A stretch of 64,000 nt of DNA from Bacillus sp. E(2018) (GTDB lineage Bacteria > Bacillota > Bacilli > Bacillales > Fictibacillaceae), in contig NZ_SCOL01000001.1 of the NCBI RefSeq assembly GCF_005503015.1, positions 1,364,001 through 1,428,000 of the forward strand, in the 5' to 3' direction. How positions within the stretch are numbered: the first letter of the stretch is position 1; every line of letters starts with the position of its first letter. This document shows, piece by piece, positions 17,590 through 27,764 of the stretch. Under the pieces are notes generated by a model. It ran no database searches and was not told the DNA's origin. It was given only the letters and a program-made list of their open reading frames with translations. The position numbers and the translations under genes were made by a program.

Positions 17590-18984
17590 CTATAATATAT
17601 ATTGGCTCAGATCCTTGTTCTTTGCGATGTTAGCCAGTTTTTCTTCTACATACTCGGGTGTAATGGTAATTTGATCTAAGCTGATATCAGGCGCTTCAAA
17701 AGATAAATCTTCTAATAAGCGTTCTAATATGGTATGAAGTCTTCGTGCACCGATATTATCGGTGTCTTGATTCACTTCATAGGCAATGCTTGCAATCTTA
17801 GCAATAGCATCGTCAGAAAATTCAACATTTATACCTTCCGTACTCAATAGAGCTTTATACTGTTTTATGATCGCATTATCAGGCTCTATTAATATACGTG
17901 TAAAATCCTCAACAGACAAGCTATTTAGTTCAACTCTGATCGGAAATCTTCCTTGCAGCTCTGGAATGAGATCAGAAGGCTTAGAAATATGAAAAGCTCC
18001 AGCTGCAATAAACAGGATGTGATCCGTCTTAATCGAGCCATACTTTGTCATCACTGTAGAACCTTCCACGATAGGAAGGATATCTCGCTGAACACCTTCA
18101 CGGCTCACATCAGCAGAGTTTTGATTCTTTCCTGCTATCTTATCGATCTCATCTATAAATATAATACCTGTTTGTTCAGTCTTATAAACTGCTTCACTCG
18201 TAACATCATCCATATCGATAAGTTTTGCCGCTTCATCTTGCGTTAATACTTTACGAGCTTCTCGAACAGTGAGTTTTCTTTTTTTCTTTTTCTTCGGCAT
18301 AAGTCCACCGATCATATCCTGCATGTTCATGCCTACTTGTTCTAGTCCTGAACCTTGGAACATGTCTAGCATGGAAGGGTTCTGTTCTTCAACCTCTACC
18401 GTAACAAGATGATCCTCCATCTCACCAAGCGCAAGCTTCTGTGCCATTTGGTTTCGTCTCTGTCTAAGATCTGAAACATCATCTTGCTGCGGCTTTTGTT
18501 CCTGCTCTTGATTACCGCCTCCAAAGAACATCTCTAGCGGGTTTTTAAAGCTCGTTTCTGTTTTTTTACCAGGAACTAAGAGCTCAACAAGTCTTTTATT
18601 AGCATTTTGCTCTGCTTTATCTTTTACATCGTTCATCTTTAGCTCTTTTACAAGTCTTACTGAAGTTTCAACTAAGTCACGCACCATTGAATCAACGTCA
18701 CGTCCAACATAACCAACTTCAGTAAATTTAGTTGCTTCAAGTTTAATGAAAGGAGCTTGAGCGAGTTTTGCTAACCTTCTAGCAATCTCTGTCTTTCCTA
18801 CACCAGTAGGTCCAATCATAAGAATATTTTTTGGTGACACTTCATCACGAAGCTTGTCGTCGAGCAAACTTCTTCTATAACGATTACGAAGCGCAACAGC
18901 GACAGCTTTCTTTGCATCGTTTTGACCTATAATATACTGATCTAACTTTTCAACAATCTGTCTTGGAGTTAATTGACTGTTCAT
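17590..18984 (-). CDS. hslU: ATP-dependent protease ATPase subunit HslU (ClpY)
   Basis: HslU is the AAA+ unfoldase that feeds substrates to the HslV peptidase. The 464-residue product contains the Walker A motif GPTGVGKTE (about 59-67), the pore segment [20 protein letters not shown], Walker [12 protein letters not shown], and the C-terminal sequence ending DLSQYIL that docks into HslV. The ATG at 18984 has AAAGGAG eight bases upstream; the longer open frame runs back into hslV without a better site. It lies 20 bases after hslV. Confidence 0.97.
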   Translation of the reverse strand: MNSQLTPRQIVEKLDQYIIGQNDAKKAVAVALRNRYRRSLLDDKLRDEVSPKNILMIGPTGVGKTEIARRLAKLAQAPFIKLEATKFTEVGYVGRDVDSMVRDLVETSVRLVKELKMNDVKDKAEQNANKRLVELLVPGKKTETSFKNPLEMFFGGGNQEQEQKPQQDDVSDLRQRRNQMAQKLALGEMEDHLVTVEVEEQNPSMLDMFQGSGLEQVGMNMQDMIGGLMPKKKKKRKLTVREARKVLTQDEAAKLIDMDDVTSEAVYKTEQTGIIFIDEIDKIAGKNQNSADVSREGVQRDILPIVEGSTVMTKYGSIKTDHILFIAAGAFHISKPSDLIPELQGRFPIRVELNSLSVEDFTRILIEPDNAIIKQYKALLSTEGINVEFSDDAIAKIASIAYEVNQDTDNIGARRLHTILERLLEDLSFEAPDISLDQITITPEYVEEKLANIAKNKDLSQYIL

Positions 18985-19004
18985 TGCAACCGCTCCTTTA
19001 CTTT

Positions 19005-19544
19005 TTACAATTCTTCTAAAACAATCTCTGTGTTCGTGTAAACACAAATCTCGCCTGCAGTCTTTAAAGAGGCAAGAGCGATTTCTTTTGCAGAGAGTTC
19101 AGGTGCATGATTCTTCAGTGCTCGGCCTGCAGCTAGAGCATAATTACCACCTGATCCAATCGCGAGAATTCCATCGTCCGGCTCGATCACTTCACCCGTT
19201 CCTGAAATCAATAACATATGCTCTTCGTTCATTACGATCAGAAGGGCTTCAAGTTTTCTAAGAACTTGATCTGTTCTCCATTCTTTAGCCATCTCTACTG
19301 ATGCACGTTGCAGATTTCCGCTATATTCTTCTAACTTGCTCTCAAATTTTTCATAAAGCGTAAATGCGTCTGCAACTGAGCCTGCAAACCCAGCAAGCAC
19401 TTTTCCTCCGAAAAGCTTTCTTACCTTCTTGGCAGTATGTTTCATTACAACTGCGTTGCCGAACGTAACCTGACCATCTCCAGTCATAGCGGACTTGCCG
19501 TTATGCTGAATCGCAAAAATAGTAGTAGCATGAAAAGTTGACAT
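19005..19544 (-). CDS. hslV: ATP-dependent protease peptidase subunit HslV (ClpQ)
   Basis: HslV is the proteasome-like peptidase of the two-component ClpYQ protease. The 179-residue product matches the family through [40 protein letters not shown] and the [18 protein letters not shown] motif. As in B. subtilis it has a five-residue extension before the usual catalytic threonine: the protein starts MSTFHATT, so Ser2 rather than Thr1 could be the processed N-terminal nucleophile. It lies between xerC and hslU with short spacers. Confidence 0.97.
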   Translation of the reverse strand: MSTFHATTIFAIQHNGKSAMTGDGQVTFGNAVVMKHTAKKVRKLFGGKVLAGFAGSVADAFTLYEKFESKLEEYSGNLQRASVEMAKEWRTDQVLRKLEALLIVMNEEHMLLISGTGEVIEPDDGILAIGSGGNYALAAGRALKNHAPELSAKEIALASLKTAGEICVYTNTEIVLEEL

Positions 19545-19568
19545 TGAAAAATCCCTCCCTTTTTGTTT

Positions 19569-20474
19569 TTATGCTCGAGGATGCGCATTATTATAGATTT
19601 TTTTCAAATGACTTTTTGAAACATGTGTATAAACTTGTGTAGAGGAAAGGTTAGCATGACCTAATAGTTCCTGAACCGCTCTTAGATCTGCTCCTTCATT
19701 CAGCATGTGCGTCGCAAACGTGTGCCGCAAAACATGCGGACTGATATGTATCGTAAGGGAAGATTCCTCAATTAGTTTATTTAATATAGTTCTTACGCCT
19801 CTAACGGTTAAAGGTTCCCCTTTATAGTTTAAAAATAATGCATCCGACTTTTTCTCCGTTTTTTCTAACAGCAAGTTGCGACCGTTCTTTATATACTTTT
19901 CAAGAGATTCCCTCGCAAACGATCCAACCGGGACATATCTTTCTTTTTTACCTTTACCTTTAACAAGCGCAATCTCTACATGTAAATCTAAATCCTTCAA
20001 TTGCATCTTACACAATTCACTGACACGAATACCGGTTCCGTACAATATTTCGAGGATCGCTTGATTTCTCTGTCCCATAGGCGTTGTAACATCAGACACA
20101 TTAAAAAGCCTCTCCAACTCTTTTTCGTAAAGAAATTGAGGAAGCATTCTTGCTTTTTTAGGGAGTGATGCCATAGCGAAAGGGTTATGTTCTTCAACAA
20201 TCTTTTCGCGGTTTAGGAAACGATAAAAACTTCTCATCGCTGATATCTTTCTTGCTACTGTATTTCGAGCATACTTCTTCTCATGAAGTGTCACTAAATA
20301 TTGCCTGACTAAAACATAAGAAACAGCAGCGAATCCTTCGATTGCTTGCTGTTTCAAAAAAGAAGTAAAATCATTAATGTCTTTTTCATAGTGTTCAATC
20401 GTATAAGGTGAACAGTTCTTCTCAATCATTAAATAATTCAAGAAATCCACCACATGTTGGCGTTCTGATACCAT
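19569..20474 (-). CDS. xerC: tyrosine recombinase XerC (CodV)
   Basis: XerC/CodV acts with XerD at the dif site to resolve chromosome dimers. The 301-residue product has the SAM-like N-terminal core-binding domain and a C-terminal catalytic domain with all key residues visible: Arg in GTGIRVSELC, Lys in GKGKKERYVP, HVLRHTFATHML, LGHANLSS and the nucleophile Tyr in TQVYTHVS. I chose ATG 20474 because AGGTG lies 6 bases upstream; GTG 20483 would overlap the binding site. It leads into hslVU-codY. Confidence 0.96.
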   Translation of the reverse strand: MVSERQHVVDFLNYLMIEKNCSPYTIEHYEKDINDFTSFLKQQAIEGFAAVSYVLVRQYLVTLHEKKYARNTVARKISAMRSFYRFLNREKIVEEHNPFAMASLPKKARMLPQFLYEKELERLFNVSDVTTPMGQRNQAILEILYGTGIRVSELCKMQLKDLDLHVEIALVKGKGKKERYVPVGSFARESLEKYIKNGRNLLLEKTEKKSDALFLNYKGEPLTVRGVRTILNKLIEESSLTIHISPHVLRHTFATHMLNEGADLRAVQELLGHANLSSTQVYTHVSKSHLKKIYNNAHPRA

Positions 20475-20492
20475 TTCATACACCTCACAAAG

Positions 20493-20520
20493 CCCCTAAA
20501 TCGTAACACAATTTAGGGGC
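20493..20520 (-). terminator. hairpin between trmFO and xerC
   Basis: GCCCCTAAAT, a 9-base loop and ATTTAGGGGC form a 10-bp stem immediately upstream of the xerC ribosome binding site. On the minus strand it is followed only by TTTGTG, so termination may be weak or partial. Confidence 0.5.
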
Positions 20521-20535
20521 CAAATCAATACATGT

Positions 20536-21840
20536 TCACAAATTTGTTATAAAATTCTGAATTGTTTCCAATGCTCTTTCAGCTAGAGCAGTATTACGCT
20601 CTTGTTTATTTTTGATTCTCTTCTCAAGAGGTGGAAGAAGTCCAAAGTTAGCATTCATCGGCTGAAAATTATCTGGATTAGCAGTCGTAATATAGTACGC
20701 CATGCTTCCGATCGCCGTTTCTTTCGGGAAAACAGCTAGTTCCTCGCCTTTTATTAACTTTGCAGCGTTGATTCCTGCGATCAATCCTGAAGCAGCACTT
20801 TCAACGTAACCTTCAACACCAGTCATCTGACCTGCAAAGAAAAGATCTTTTCTTGCTTTTAGCTGATATGTCTCTTCTAAGAGGCGTGGCGAGTTCAAGA
20901 ATGTATTACGATGCATTACACCATAACGGACTACCTCAGCATTCTCTAAGCCAGGAATCAATCTTAGAAGCTCTTTTTGTGGTCCCCATTTAAGGTGTGT
21001 TTGGAAACCTACGATATTATATAGCGTTCCTGCACTGTTATCTTGTCTTAATTGAACGACTGCATAAGGAATCTTGCCTGTTTTCGGATCTTCGAGACCT
21101 ACGGGTTTCATCGGTCCGAACAACAATGTTTTCTTCCCTCTTTTAGCCATAACTTCCACTGGCATACATCCTTCGAAAAAGATCTCTTTTTCAAATTCTT
21201 TAAGAGGAACTGTTTCAGAAGTGATTAACGCTTCATAAAAGCGGTCAAACTCTTCTTCAGTCATCGGACAGTTTAGATAGGCTGCTTCACCTTTGTCATA
21301 ACGAGACTTTAAATACACCTTGTCCATATCGATGCTGTCCACTTCAATAATCGGTGCAGCTGCATCATAAAAATAGAGATACTCTTCACCCGTTAACGAG
21401 TTTAGAGATTTTGATAAGTTATCAGAAGTTAGAGGTCCTGTAGCAATAATAGTCGGACCATCAGGAATCTCTGTTACTTCTTCAGTAATCACCTCTACAT
21501 TAGGATGATTCTTAACTCGCTCTGTTACAAGGCTAGCAAATTCATGACGGTCGACCGCTAGTGCTCCACCGGCTGGTACTGCACAATCGTCTGCTGAAGA
21601 AATGATAACAGAGTTTAACTTTCTCATCTCTTCTTTTAGTACACCCACAGCGTTTGTAAGTGTATTCGCACGAAGTGAATTTGAACATACTAGTTCTGCA
21701 AACTTCTCTGTGTGATGAGCCGGTGTTTGTCTGACCGGTCTCATCTCGTATAATTTTACTTGAATTCCTCGGCTAGCGATCTGCCAAGCTGCTTCACTGC
21801 CAGCTAGACCTGCTCCGATTACGTTTACATGTTGATTCAT
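20536..21840 (-). CDS. trmFO: folate-dependent tRNA m5U54 methyltransferase TrmFO
   Basis: TrmFO (formerly Gid) methylates U54 of tRNA using methylene-tetrahydrofolate and FADH2. The 434-residue product has the FAD-binding N terminus [18 protein letters not shown], the Cys-containing segment [18 protein letters not shown], a second conserved Cys in [14 protein letters not shown], and the C-terminal FAD motif [19 protein letters not shown]. The ATG at 21840 has AAGGAG nine bases upstream. It follows topA by 13 bases. Confidence 0.97.
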   Translation of the reverse strand: MNQHVNVIGAGLAGSEAAWQIASRGIQVKLYEMRPVRQTPAHHTEKFAELVCSNSLRANTLTNAVGVLKEEMRKLNSVIISSADDCAVPAGGALAVDRHEFASLVTERVKNHPNVEVITEEVTEIPDGPTIIATGPLTSDNLSKSLNSLTGEEYLYFYDAAAPIIEVDSIDMDKVYLKSRYDKGEAAYLNCPMTEEEFDRFYEALITSETVPLKEFEKEIFFEGCMPVEVMAKRGKKTLLFGPMKPVGLEDPKTGKIPYAVVQLRQDNSAGTLYNIVGFQTHLKWGPQKELLRLIPGLENAEVVRYGVMHRNTFLNSPRLLEETYQLKARKDLFFAGQMTGVEGYVESAASGLIAGINAAKLIKGEELAVFPKETAIGSMAYYITTANPDNFQPMNANFGLLPPLEKRIKNKQERNTALAERALETIQNFITNL

Positions 21841-21853
21841 GAAGATAAACTCC

Positions 21854-23929
21854 TTACTTTGCTTCCTCTTCGGCATAATCGCAAGATACACACTGTACGA
21901 CTTTGCCTTTTTTCGTTTTCTTTTCTACTAACATACTATTACACTTTGGACATGTTCTGGCAATAGGTTTATCCCAAGAGACGAATTCACAATCTGGATA
22001 ACGGTTACATCCATAAAAAAGTCTCTTTTTCTTACTTTTCCGCTCTACGATTGTTCCTTCATGACAAGTCGGACAGGTAACCCCGATATCTTTTACGATT
22101 GGTTTCGTGTTTCTGCAGTCTGGGAAGTTTGAACAAGCCATAAACTTTCCGAACCGACCCATCTTATAAACCATCTCATGTCCACATTTCTCACAGTCTT
22201 CACCAGCTGGCTCATCTTTGATCTCTACTTTTTGCATTTCTTCTTCTGCAATCTTTAGTTTCTTTTCGAAACCTTTGTAGAAGTCATCTATGATTCTGAT
22301 CCAGTTTTCTTTTCCGTCTTCTACTTCGTCAAGATCACTCTCCATCTTGGCAGTAAATTCAACGTTGAAAACTTCTGGGAAGAATTCCAGTGTCATCTCT
22401 AAAACAAGACCACCAAGTTCTGTTGGAACAAACTTCTTTTCATCAAGAGCTACATATCCACGTTTTTGAATCGTATCAAGTGTTGGTGCGTATGTTGACG
22501 GTCTGCCTATACCCAGTTCTTCCATCGTGCGAACAAGTCTTGCTTCCGTATAACGAGGAGGAGGCTGTGTAAAATGCTGCGTTGGTTCAAGATCTTTCTT
22601 TTCTACTTTCATGCCTTCTTGAACATCTGGCAGAATACGATCTTCTTCTTTCTTTCCATCATCATTACCTTCAACATAAACTTTCATAAATCCAGGAAAC
22701 TTAACTTTAGATCCAGTCGCACGGAAGTTGATTCCGTTGTTCTCAAGATCTACTGTCATCGTATCAAGAACGGCTGAGGCCATTTGGCTCGCTAAGAATC
22801 GTTCAAAGATTAGTTTATATAATCTGAGTTGATCTCTTGAAAGATAATTCTTTAAATCACGTGGATGATACATAACAGAAGTTGGACGAATCGCTTCATG
22901 GGCATCTTGAGCGTTCTTTCCAGATTTCTTCTCCACTCTTGATTTGTTAACGAACTGCTCTCCGTATTCTTTTTCGATGAATTCGGCTGCTTCCGTTTTA
23001 GCTGTATCAGATATACGTGTAGAATCTGTACGCATATAAGTGATCAGACCGACAGTACCTTCTTTTCCTAGATCAATTCCTTCATATAATTGCTGTGCGA
23101 GCATCATCGTCTTTTTAGCTCGGAAATTTAATTTCCTAGCCGCTTCTTGTTGAAGTGATGAAGTGATAAAAGGCGGCGAAGGATTTCTGCGTCTTTCTTT
23201 TTTCTGAACAGAATCGATCTTAAACTGTTTACCTTTTATCGTGCTTAGGATCTCTTTGACTTCTTCTTCGTTGGAAAGTTCTTTTTTCTTGCCGCCCGTT
23301 CCATAGAACTGCGCTTCAAAATCCTCTCCAGAAGCACTAAAGATTCCTTTGATCTTCCAATACTCTTCTGGCTGGAAAGCTTCAATCTCTTTCTCTCGTT
23401 CAACGATCAATCTGACAGCAACCGTTTGTACACGTCCGGCGCTCAATCCTTTTTTGATCTTCTTCCATAATAACGGACTGACTTTGTATCCTACTAGTCT
23501 GTCAAGCACCCTTCTTGCTTGCTGTGCATCAACTAAGTCCATATTGATTTTTCTTGGTCTTTTAAATGAATCTTTTATCGCATTTTTTGTAATCTCATTA
23601 AACACAACTCTACATTCTGAATCTAAATCCATGTCCAAACTGTGAGCAAGATGCCATGCAATTGCTTCACCTTCGCGATCCGGGTCAGCTGCGAGAAAGA
23701 TGCGTTTTGCTTTTTTCGCTGCCGTTTTTAAGTCTTTTAAGATAGGACCTTTTCCACGGATCGTAATGTATTTTGGTTCATAGTTTGCTTCTACATCTAC
23801 GCCAGTCTGGCTTCTGGGAAGATCACGAACATGTCCCATAGATGCTTTAACGTCATATTTGCTCCCTAGATACTTTTTTATTGTCTTTGCTTTTGCGGGA
23901 GACTCAACAATGACTAAGTATTTTTCCAT
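21854..23929 (-). CDS. topA: DNA topoisomerase I
   Basis: TopA is the type IA topoisomerase that relaxes negative supercoils. The 691-residue product starts with a Toprim domain ([17 protein letters not shown] and the acidic triad in [15 protein letters not shown]). The active-site Tyr is in [13 protein letters not shown] (about residue 298), and the C terminus carries three four-cysteine zinc ribbons (CEKCG...CSNFPDC, CPTCHEG...CNRYPDC, CPKCN...CVSC). Length and zinc-finger count match B. subtilis. AAAGGGGGA lies upstream of the start. Confidence 0.98.
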   Translation of the reverse strand: MEKYLVIVESPAKAKTIKKYLGSKYDVKASMGHVRDLPRSQTGVDVEANYEPKYITIRGKGPILKDLKTAAKKAKRIFLAADPDREGEAIAWHLAHSLDMDLDSECRVVFNEITKNAIKDSFKRPRKINMDLVDAQQARRVLDRLVGYKVSPLLWKKIKKGLSAGRVQTVAVRLIVEREKEIEAFQPEEYWKIKGIFSASGEDFEAQFYGTGGKKKELSNEEEVKEILSTIKGKQFKIDSVQKKERRRNPSPPFITSSLQQEAARKLNFRAKKTMMLAQQLYEGIDLGKEGTVGLITYMRTDSTRISDTAKTEAAEFIEKEYGEQFVNKSRVEKKSGKNAQDAHEAIRPTSVMYHPRDLKNYLSRDQLRLYKLIFERFLASQMASAVLDTMTVDLENNGINFRATGSKVKFPGFMKVYVEGNDDGKKEEDRILPDVQEGMKVEKKDLEPTQHFTQPPPRYTEARLVRTMEELGIGRPSTYAPTLDTIQKRGYVALDEKKFVPTELGGLVLEMTLEFFPEVFNVEFTAKMESDLDEVEDGKENWIRIIDDFYKGFEKKLKIAEEEMQKVEIKDEPAGEDCEKCGHEMVYKMGRFGKFMACSNFPDCRNTKPIVKDIGVTCPTCHEGTIVERKSKKKRLFYGCNRYPDCEFVSWDKPIARTCPKCNSMLVEKKTKKGKVVQCVSCDYAEEEAK

Positions 23930-24028
23930 TTACAGTTTATCCCCCTTTAAGGGTTTAGTGAAATCTTCCCTATTATTAAATAATGTATCTGCATTTGTCA
24001 AACTGTTTCCTCATTTAAATGAAAACGG

Positions 24029-24895
24029 TTAGATACTTTCATTTTGAATATCTTTCGCACTCATGACTAATTTTGCTCCATTTTGAATCAAAAAATTGGT
24101 CCCGTTCGCACACTCTTCTAAAATAGATCCAGGTATCGCAAATACATCTCTTCCTTGTTCGAGTGCTTGGTCAGCTGTAATTAACGAACCGCTCTTTGTT
24201 CGTGCTTCAGCAACAAGCGTTGCACGGCTGAGACCGCTTATTATACGGTTACGAAGCGGAAAATGCCAGCGTTTTGGTGTAACCTGTGGTGAGAACTCCG
24301 ATAACAAAATGCCTTGTTCACTGATTTTTTTGGCTAGTACTTTGTTTTCTTTCGGATAGATTTGCAACAACCCCGAGCCCAGAACCGCTGCTGTTAAAGA
24401 CTTGTTTTGAATACATAACTCATGCGCGAAGGTATCAATCCCTTTAGCTAATCCGCTGATCACGATCCAGTTATCATCTATTAAAGGACTTAGAACCTTC
24501 TGCAATGCTTGCTTTCCTTGTTTGCTAGGATTTCGAGTACCGACCACACTAATCATTTTATCCCGATTTAGGACTGTCCAATCGCCTTGTCCATAAAGAA
24601 CCCATGGGGGGTCATAAATGCTCTTTAACATCGGAGGATAATTCGTATCAAATATCGTAACAGCCGAAATAGATTGTCTCAAAAGACTCTTCATTATGTA
24701 TGTACTATTATATTGTTTCATATGTTGATAGAGGCGCATTGCTGTTTGTTCACTGTAACCGAACGATATTCTCAACCTACGAATGTCCATCGAAAAAACA
24801 GATTTCAGTTCAGGATCAGCTACAACTATTGATCTTAATTGGTTCCAAGTGAGTCCTTCGCAATGATGAAGAAAAATTAAGCGTTCTTTATCCAA
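24029..24895 (-). CDS. dprA: DNA-processing protein DprA (Smf)
   Basis: DprA protects incoming single-stranded DNA and loads RecA during transformation. The 288-residue product has a short helical N-terminal domain and the Rossmann-like DprA core with ISVVGTRNPSKQGKQAL, VISGLAKGIDTFAHELC, VLGSGLLQIYPKEN and SGLSRATLVAEARTKSGSLI. There is no obvious winged-helix domain after the core, as in B. subtilis DprA. About 100 bases separate it from topA, and a terminator separates it from sucD upstream. Confidence 0.95.
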   Translation of the reverse strand: MDKERLIFLHHCEGLTWNQLRSIVVADPELKSVFSMDIRRLRISFGYSEQTAMRLYQHMKQYNSTYIMKSLLRQSISAVTIFDTNYPPMLKSIYDPPWVLYGQGDWTVLNRDKMISVVGTRNPSKQGKQALQKVLSPLIDDNWIVISGLAKGIDTFAHELCIQNKSLTAAVLGSGLLQIYPKENKVLAKKISEQGILLSEFSPQVTPKRWHFPLRNRIISGLSRATLVAEARTKSGSLITADQALEQGRDVFAIPGSILEECANGTNFLIQNGAKLVMSAKDIQNESI

Positions 24896-24928
24896 ACTTC
24901 ATTCCTCCTCATGAAACAAATCAATGTA

Positions 24929-24957
24929 AATAAAAAGCTCCCTATCTGGGAGCTTTT
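24929..24957 (-). terminator. Rho-independent terminator after sucD
   Basis: AAAAGCTCCC, a 5-base loop and GGGAGCTTTT form a 10-bp stem with T-rich flanks on both strands. It ends the sucCD transcript just upstream of dprA. Confidence 0.92.
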
Positions 24958-24973
24958 CACGTTGTAATCGTTA

Positions 24974-25888
24974 TTACGCTTTTGCTTTGTTCGTTACACA
25001 GCGATCATATAGATCGTTTTCTTTTAAAGCTTCAACTAAAGTCTCACCCATTACTGAAGGCGTTGCTGCAACTTTAATTCCACAAGCTTTCATCGTTTTG
25101 ATCTTCTCATCAGCTGTACCTTTTCCACCAGAGATGATCGCACCAGCATGCCCCATACGTTTTCCTGGAGGCGCCGTTTGACCACCGATGAATCCTACTA
25201 CAGGTTTTGTCATGTTCGCTTTAACCCATTCAGCAGCTTCTTCTTCAGCAGTTCCACCGATCTCACCGATCATGATTACTGCATATGTGTCTTCATCTTC
25301 GTTAAATGCCTTTAAAACATCGATAAAGTCTGTTCCGTTAACTGGGTCGCCACCGATTCCAACTGCTGTAGATTGACCGATTCCACGCTCTGTAAGCTGG
25401 TGTACAGCTTCATACGTTAATGTTCCAGAACGTGATACAACCCCAACATGTCCTTTTGTATGAATATATCCTGGCATGATACCGATCTTACATTCTTCAG
25501 GAGTAATTACACCCGGGCAGTTCGGACCAACTAGACGAGTCTTCTTGCCTTCCATATAACGTTTAACTTTTACCATATCCAATACTGGAATACCTTCAGT
25601 AATACAGATCGCTAGATCAAGTTCAGCATCAACAGCCTCAATGATCGCTTCTGCAGCGAATGCAGGAGGAACATAGATAACAGAAGCGTTAGCTCCCGTT
25701 TCATTAACTGCATCCACAACGGTATTAAAAACAGGAAGACCTTCAACTTCTGTTCCACCTTTACCTGGTGTAACACCGCCTACAATTTTCGTACCATATT
25801 CAAGCATTTGTTTTGTATGAAAAAGACCAACAGAACCTGTAATACCTTGAACGATAACTTTTGTATCTTTATTAATAAAAATGCTCAT
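24974..25888 (-). CDS. sucD: succinate-CoA ligase alpha subunit
   Basis: SucD is the CoA-binding, phosphohistidine-carrying subunit of succinyl-CoA synthetase, which makes ATP or GTP in the TCA cycle. The 304-residue product has the CoA-binding Rossmann motif [20 protein letters not shown], the [11 protein letters not shown] segment, and the phosphorylated His in [18 protein letters not shown] (about residue 246). It lies 34 bases after sucC. A terminator follows. Confidence 0.98.
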   Translation of the reverse strand: MSIFINKDTKVIVQGITGSVGLFHTKQMLEYGTKIVGGVTPGKGGTEVEGLPVFNTVVDAVNETGANASVIYVPPAFAAEAIIEAVDAELDLAICITEGIPVLDMVKVKRYMEGKKTRLVGPNCPGVITPEECKIGIMPGYIHTKGHVGVVSRSGTLTYEAVHQLTERGIGQSTAVGIGGDPVNGTDFIDVLKAFNEDEDTYAVIMIGEIGGTAEEEAAEWVKANMTKPVVGFIGGQTAPPGKRMGHAGAIISGGKGTADEKIKTMKACGIKVAATPSVMGETLVEALKENDLYDRCVTNKAKA

Positions 25889-25922
25889 GCATCAATCCAT
25901 CCTTCCTACGATGTTTTCTCTA

Positions 25923-27083
25923 TTACTTAACTAAAGCTACGATCTTTTCTGCACCATCAGCCATAGAATCTGCAGCTGTAATGTTTAGACCAGATTCTTT
26001 AAGAATCTTTTTACCAAGATCAACGTTCGTACCTTCTAAACGCACAACAAGAGGTAACTCAAGACCAACTTGTTTCGTTGCTTCAACAACGCCGTTCGCG
26101 ATGATATCACATTTCATAATTCCACCGAAGATGTTAACAAAGATTCCTTTAACATTTTGGTCAGAAAGAATAATCTTGAATGCTTCTGTTACCTTCTCAG
26201 TAGTCGCGCCGCCCCCAACGTCAAGGAAGTTAGCCGGGTCGCCGCCGTAATGTTTAATGATATCCATCGTTGCCATAGCAAGTCCAGCACCATTAACCAT
26301 GCAGCCAATATTTCCATCTAGAGAAATATAGCTAAGATCGTATTTAGATGCTTCGATTTCTTTTGCATCTTCTTCTTCAAGATCTCTGTATTCTAAGATG
26401 TCTTTGTGACGATATAAAGCATTAGAATCAAAGTTCATCTTTGCATCAAGTGCCATAACATTTCCGTCACCTGTTACAACTAATGGATTGATTTCTGCGA
26501 TTGAACAGTCTTTTTCAACGAAAGCCGTATATAGACCAATCATGAACTTCACTGCTTTTCCTACTAATTCTGTAGGAATGTTGATGTTATAAGCCAGTCT
26601 TCTTGCTTGGAATGCTTGAAGGCCGATCGCTGGATCGATTACTTCTTTGAAGATTTTTTCAGGTGTCTTTTCAGCCACTTCTTCAATTTCAGTTCCGCCT
26701 TCTTCAGATCCCATCATAACAACACTAGATGTTGCGCGATCTAGTACAAGACCGATATAGTATTCTTTCTTAATATCACAGCCCTCTTCGATAAGTAAGC
26801 GCTTAACTTCTTTACCTTCTGGACCTGTTTGATGAGTTACAAGAACTTTTCCTAAGATTTCATTTGCGTATGTACGCACTTCATCGATATTTTTAGCGAC
26901 TTTTACGCCACCTGCTTTACCGCGGCCACCTGCGTGGATCTGTGCTTTAACAACAGATACAGTGCTCCCCAGCTCATTAGCAGCTTCTACTGCTTCTTCA
27001 ACGGTAAATGCTACTTTCCCGTTTGGAACAGCCACACCATATTTTCTAAGTATCTCTTTACCTTGGTATTCGTGGATATTCAT
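25923..27083 (-). CDS. sucC: succinate-CoA ligase [ADP-forming] beta subunit
   Basis: SucC binds nucleotide and succinate in succinyl-CoA synthetase. The 386-residue product begins [19 protein letters not shown] and has an ATP-grasp domain ([20 protein letters not shown] near 44-63). The C-terminal half has [30 protein letters not shown] and [19 protein letters not shown], both read in parts. The gene has its own promoter with a CodY-box-like sequence just upstream (see 27131-27176). It forms a two-gene operon with sucD. Confidence 0.98.
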   Translation of the reverse strand: MNIHEYQGKEILRKYGVAVPNGKVAFTVEEAVEAANELGSTVSVVKAQIHAGGRGKAGGVKVAKNIDEVRTYANEILGKVLVTHQTGPEGKEVKRLLIEEGCDIKKEYYIGLVLDRATSSVVMMGSEEGGTEIEEVAEKTPEKIFKEVIDPAIGLQAFQARRLAYNINIPTELVGKAVKFMIGLYTAFVEKDCSIAEINPLVVTGDGNVMALDAKMNFDSNALYRHKDILEYRDLEEEDAKEIEASKYDLSYISLDGNIGCMVNGAGLAMATMDIIKHYGGDPANFLDVGGGATTEKVTEAFKIILSDQNVKGIFVNIFGGIMKCDIIANGVVEATKQVGLELPLVVRLEGTNVDLGKKILKESGLNITAADSMADGAEKIVALVK

Positions 27084-27130
27084 TTACTCTCCATCCTCCT
27101 ATCATGGTGAAAACTTAAAGTACCGTTATC

Positions 27131-27159
27131 ATTGTATAAGACCTAGTCTATTATGTCTA
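27131..27159 (-). promoter_or_regulatory. SigA-type promoter of sucCD
   Basis: On the minus strand TAGACA (27159-27154), a 17-base spacer and TACAAT (27136-27131) lie about 50 bases before the sucC start codon. Spacing is ideal and the -10 is good. Confidence 0.65.
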
Positions 27160-27161
27160 CT

Positions 27162-27176
27162 ATTCTTCAGAAAATT
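27162..27176 (-). promoter_or_regulatory. CodY-box-like sequence upstream of sucCD promoter
   Basis: AATTTTCTGAAGAAT on the minus strand matches the CodY consensus AATTTTCWGAAAATT at 13 of 15 positions. It ends 2 bases upstream of the sucC -35 hexamer. The motif definition is established knowledge; regulation of this operon is inferred. Confidence 0.55.
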
Positions 27177-27205
27177 GCAAGCGCATACACCTTTTTAGCC
27201 AAAAT

Positions 27206-27241
27206 AAAAAACCAAAATCACTTTAAAATGACTTTGGTTTT
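27206..27241 (-). terminator. Rho-independent terminator after the SASP-like gene
   Basis: AAAACCAAAGTCA, an 8-base loop and TGATTTTGGTTTT (minus strand, one mismatch) are followed by a T-rich tract. A second small hairpin (CGTTCC/GGAACG, 27251-27269) lies just before it. Together they close the rnhB-ylqG-ylqH-SASP transcript. Confidence 0.85.
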
Positions 27242-27284
27242 ATCCCTTTTTCGTTCCCTTTAGGAACGAAAACAACTTCTTTTT

Positions 27285-27443
27285 TCATTTGTTTTTTTCG
27301 TTTTTTTGTTTTTTGATAATCTTAGGTGTTATCGCTTCAGATTCAGCAGCTGAACGGTACATCCCAAACTCTTCAGCCATCTCCTCTTTAAATTGGTTCA
27401 CTAGTTGTTCGGATTGCTGTACGACTAATTTATTTTTAGGCAT
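27285..27443 (-). CDS. short alpha/beta-type SASP-like protein
   Basis: The 52-residue product MPKNKLVVQQ... resembles the first half of alpha/beta-type small acid-soluble spore proteins: a leading KNKLVV, then helix QLVNQFKEEMAEEFGM, which carries an EFG motif like the germination-protease cleavage region. The second half is reduced to SEAITPKIIKKQ, where full-length SASPs have a GGEITKRLV-type helix, and ends in a lysine-rich tail. AAAGGAG lies 8 bases before the ATG at 27443; the longer open frame is less likely. It sits between ylqH and sucC, where B. subtilis has no such gene as far as I recall. It is probably a spore DNA-binding protein variant; family assignment is tentative. Confidence 0.68.
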   Translation of the reverse strand: MPKNKLVVQQSEQLVNQFKEEMAEEFGMYRSAAESEAITPKIIKKQKNEKNK

Positions 27444-27488
27444 TGAACACACTCCTTTAAAGATAGGAATGCCCCGTTTCAATGATAT

Positions 27489-27764
27489 TTATGTAGTTTC
27501 CCCTGCTTCTTTATCTAATTTATAAATAAAAGCAAACAGTTCAGCGACCACTTCATACAATTCTTCAGGTATACTTTCCTCGATCTCTAGCTTAGCTAAT
27601 AAATGAACTAAAGAAGGGTCTTCCTGAATGGGTATATTATGATCCTCTGCCGATTTTAGTATCCGTTCTGCTGTTTCGCCTTTCCCCTTTGCAACCACTA
27701 CCGGCGAGGTAGATTCGAGAGGACTATACTTTAACGCCACAGCTTCTTTTTTATGATCACTCAT
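27489..27764 (-). CDS. ylqH: FlhB C-terminal-domain-like protein YlqH
   Basis: The 91-residue product aligns with the cytoplasmic C-terminal domain of FlhB/EscU without the membrane part and without the NPTH autocleavage motif. The conserved features are AVALKYSPLESTSPVVVAKG near the N terminus, then ERILKSAEDHNIPIQEDPSLVHLL and VAELFAFIYKLDKE. It corresponds to B. subtilis YlqH. It is translationally coupled to ylqG (4-base overlap). Function is unknown; a role as an orphan FlhB-C partner for a FliK-like protein is an inference from its neighbour. Confidence 0.88.
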   Translation of the reverse strand: MSDHKKEAVALKYSPLESTSPVVVAKGKGETAERILKSAEDHNIPIQEDPSLVHLLAKLEIEESIPEELYEVVAELFAFIYKLDKEAGETT

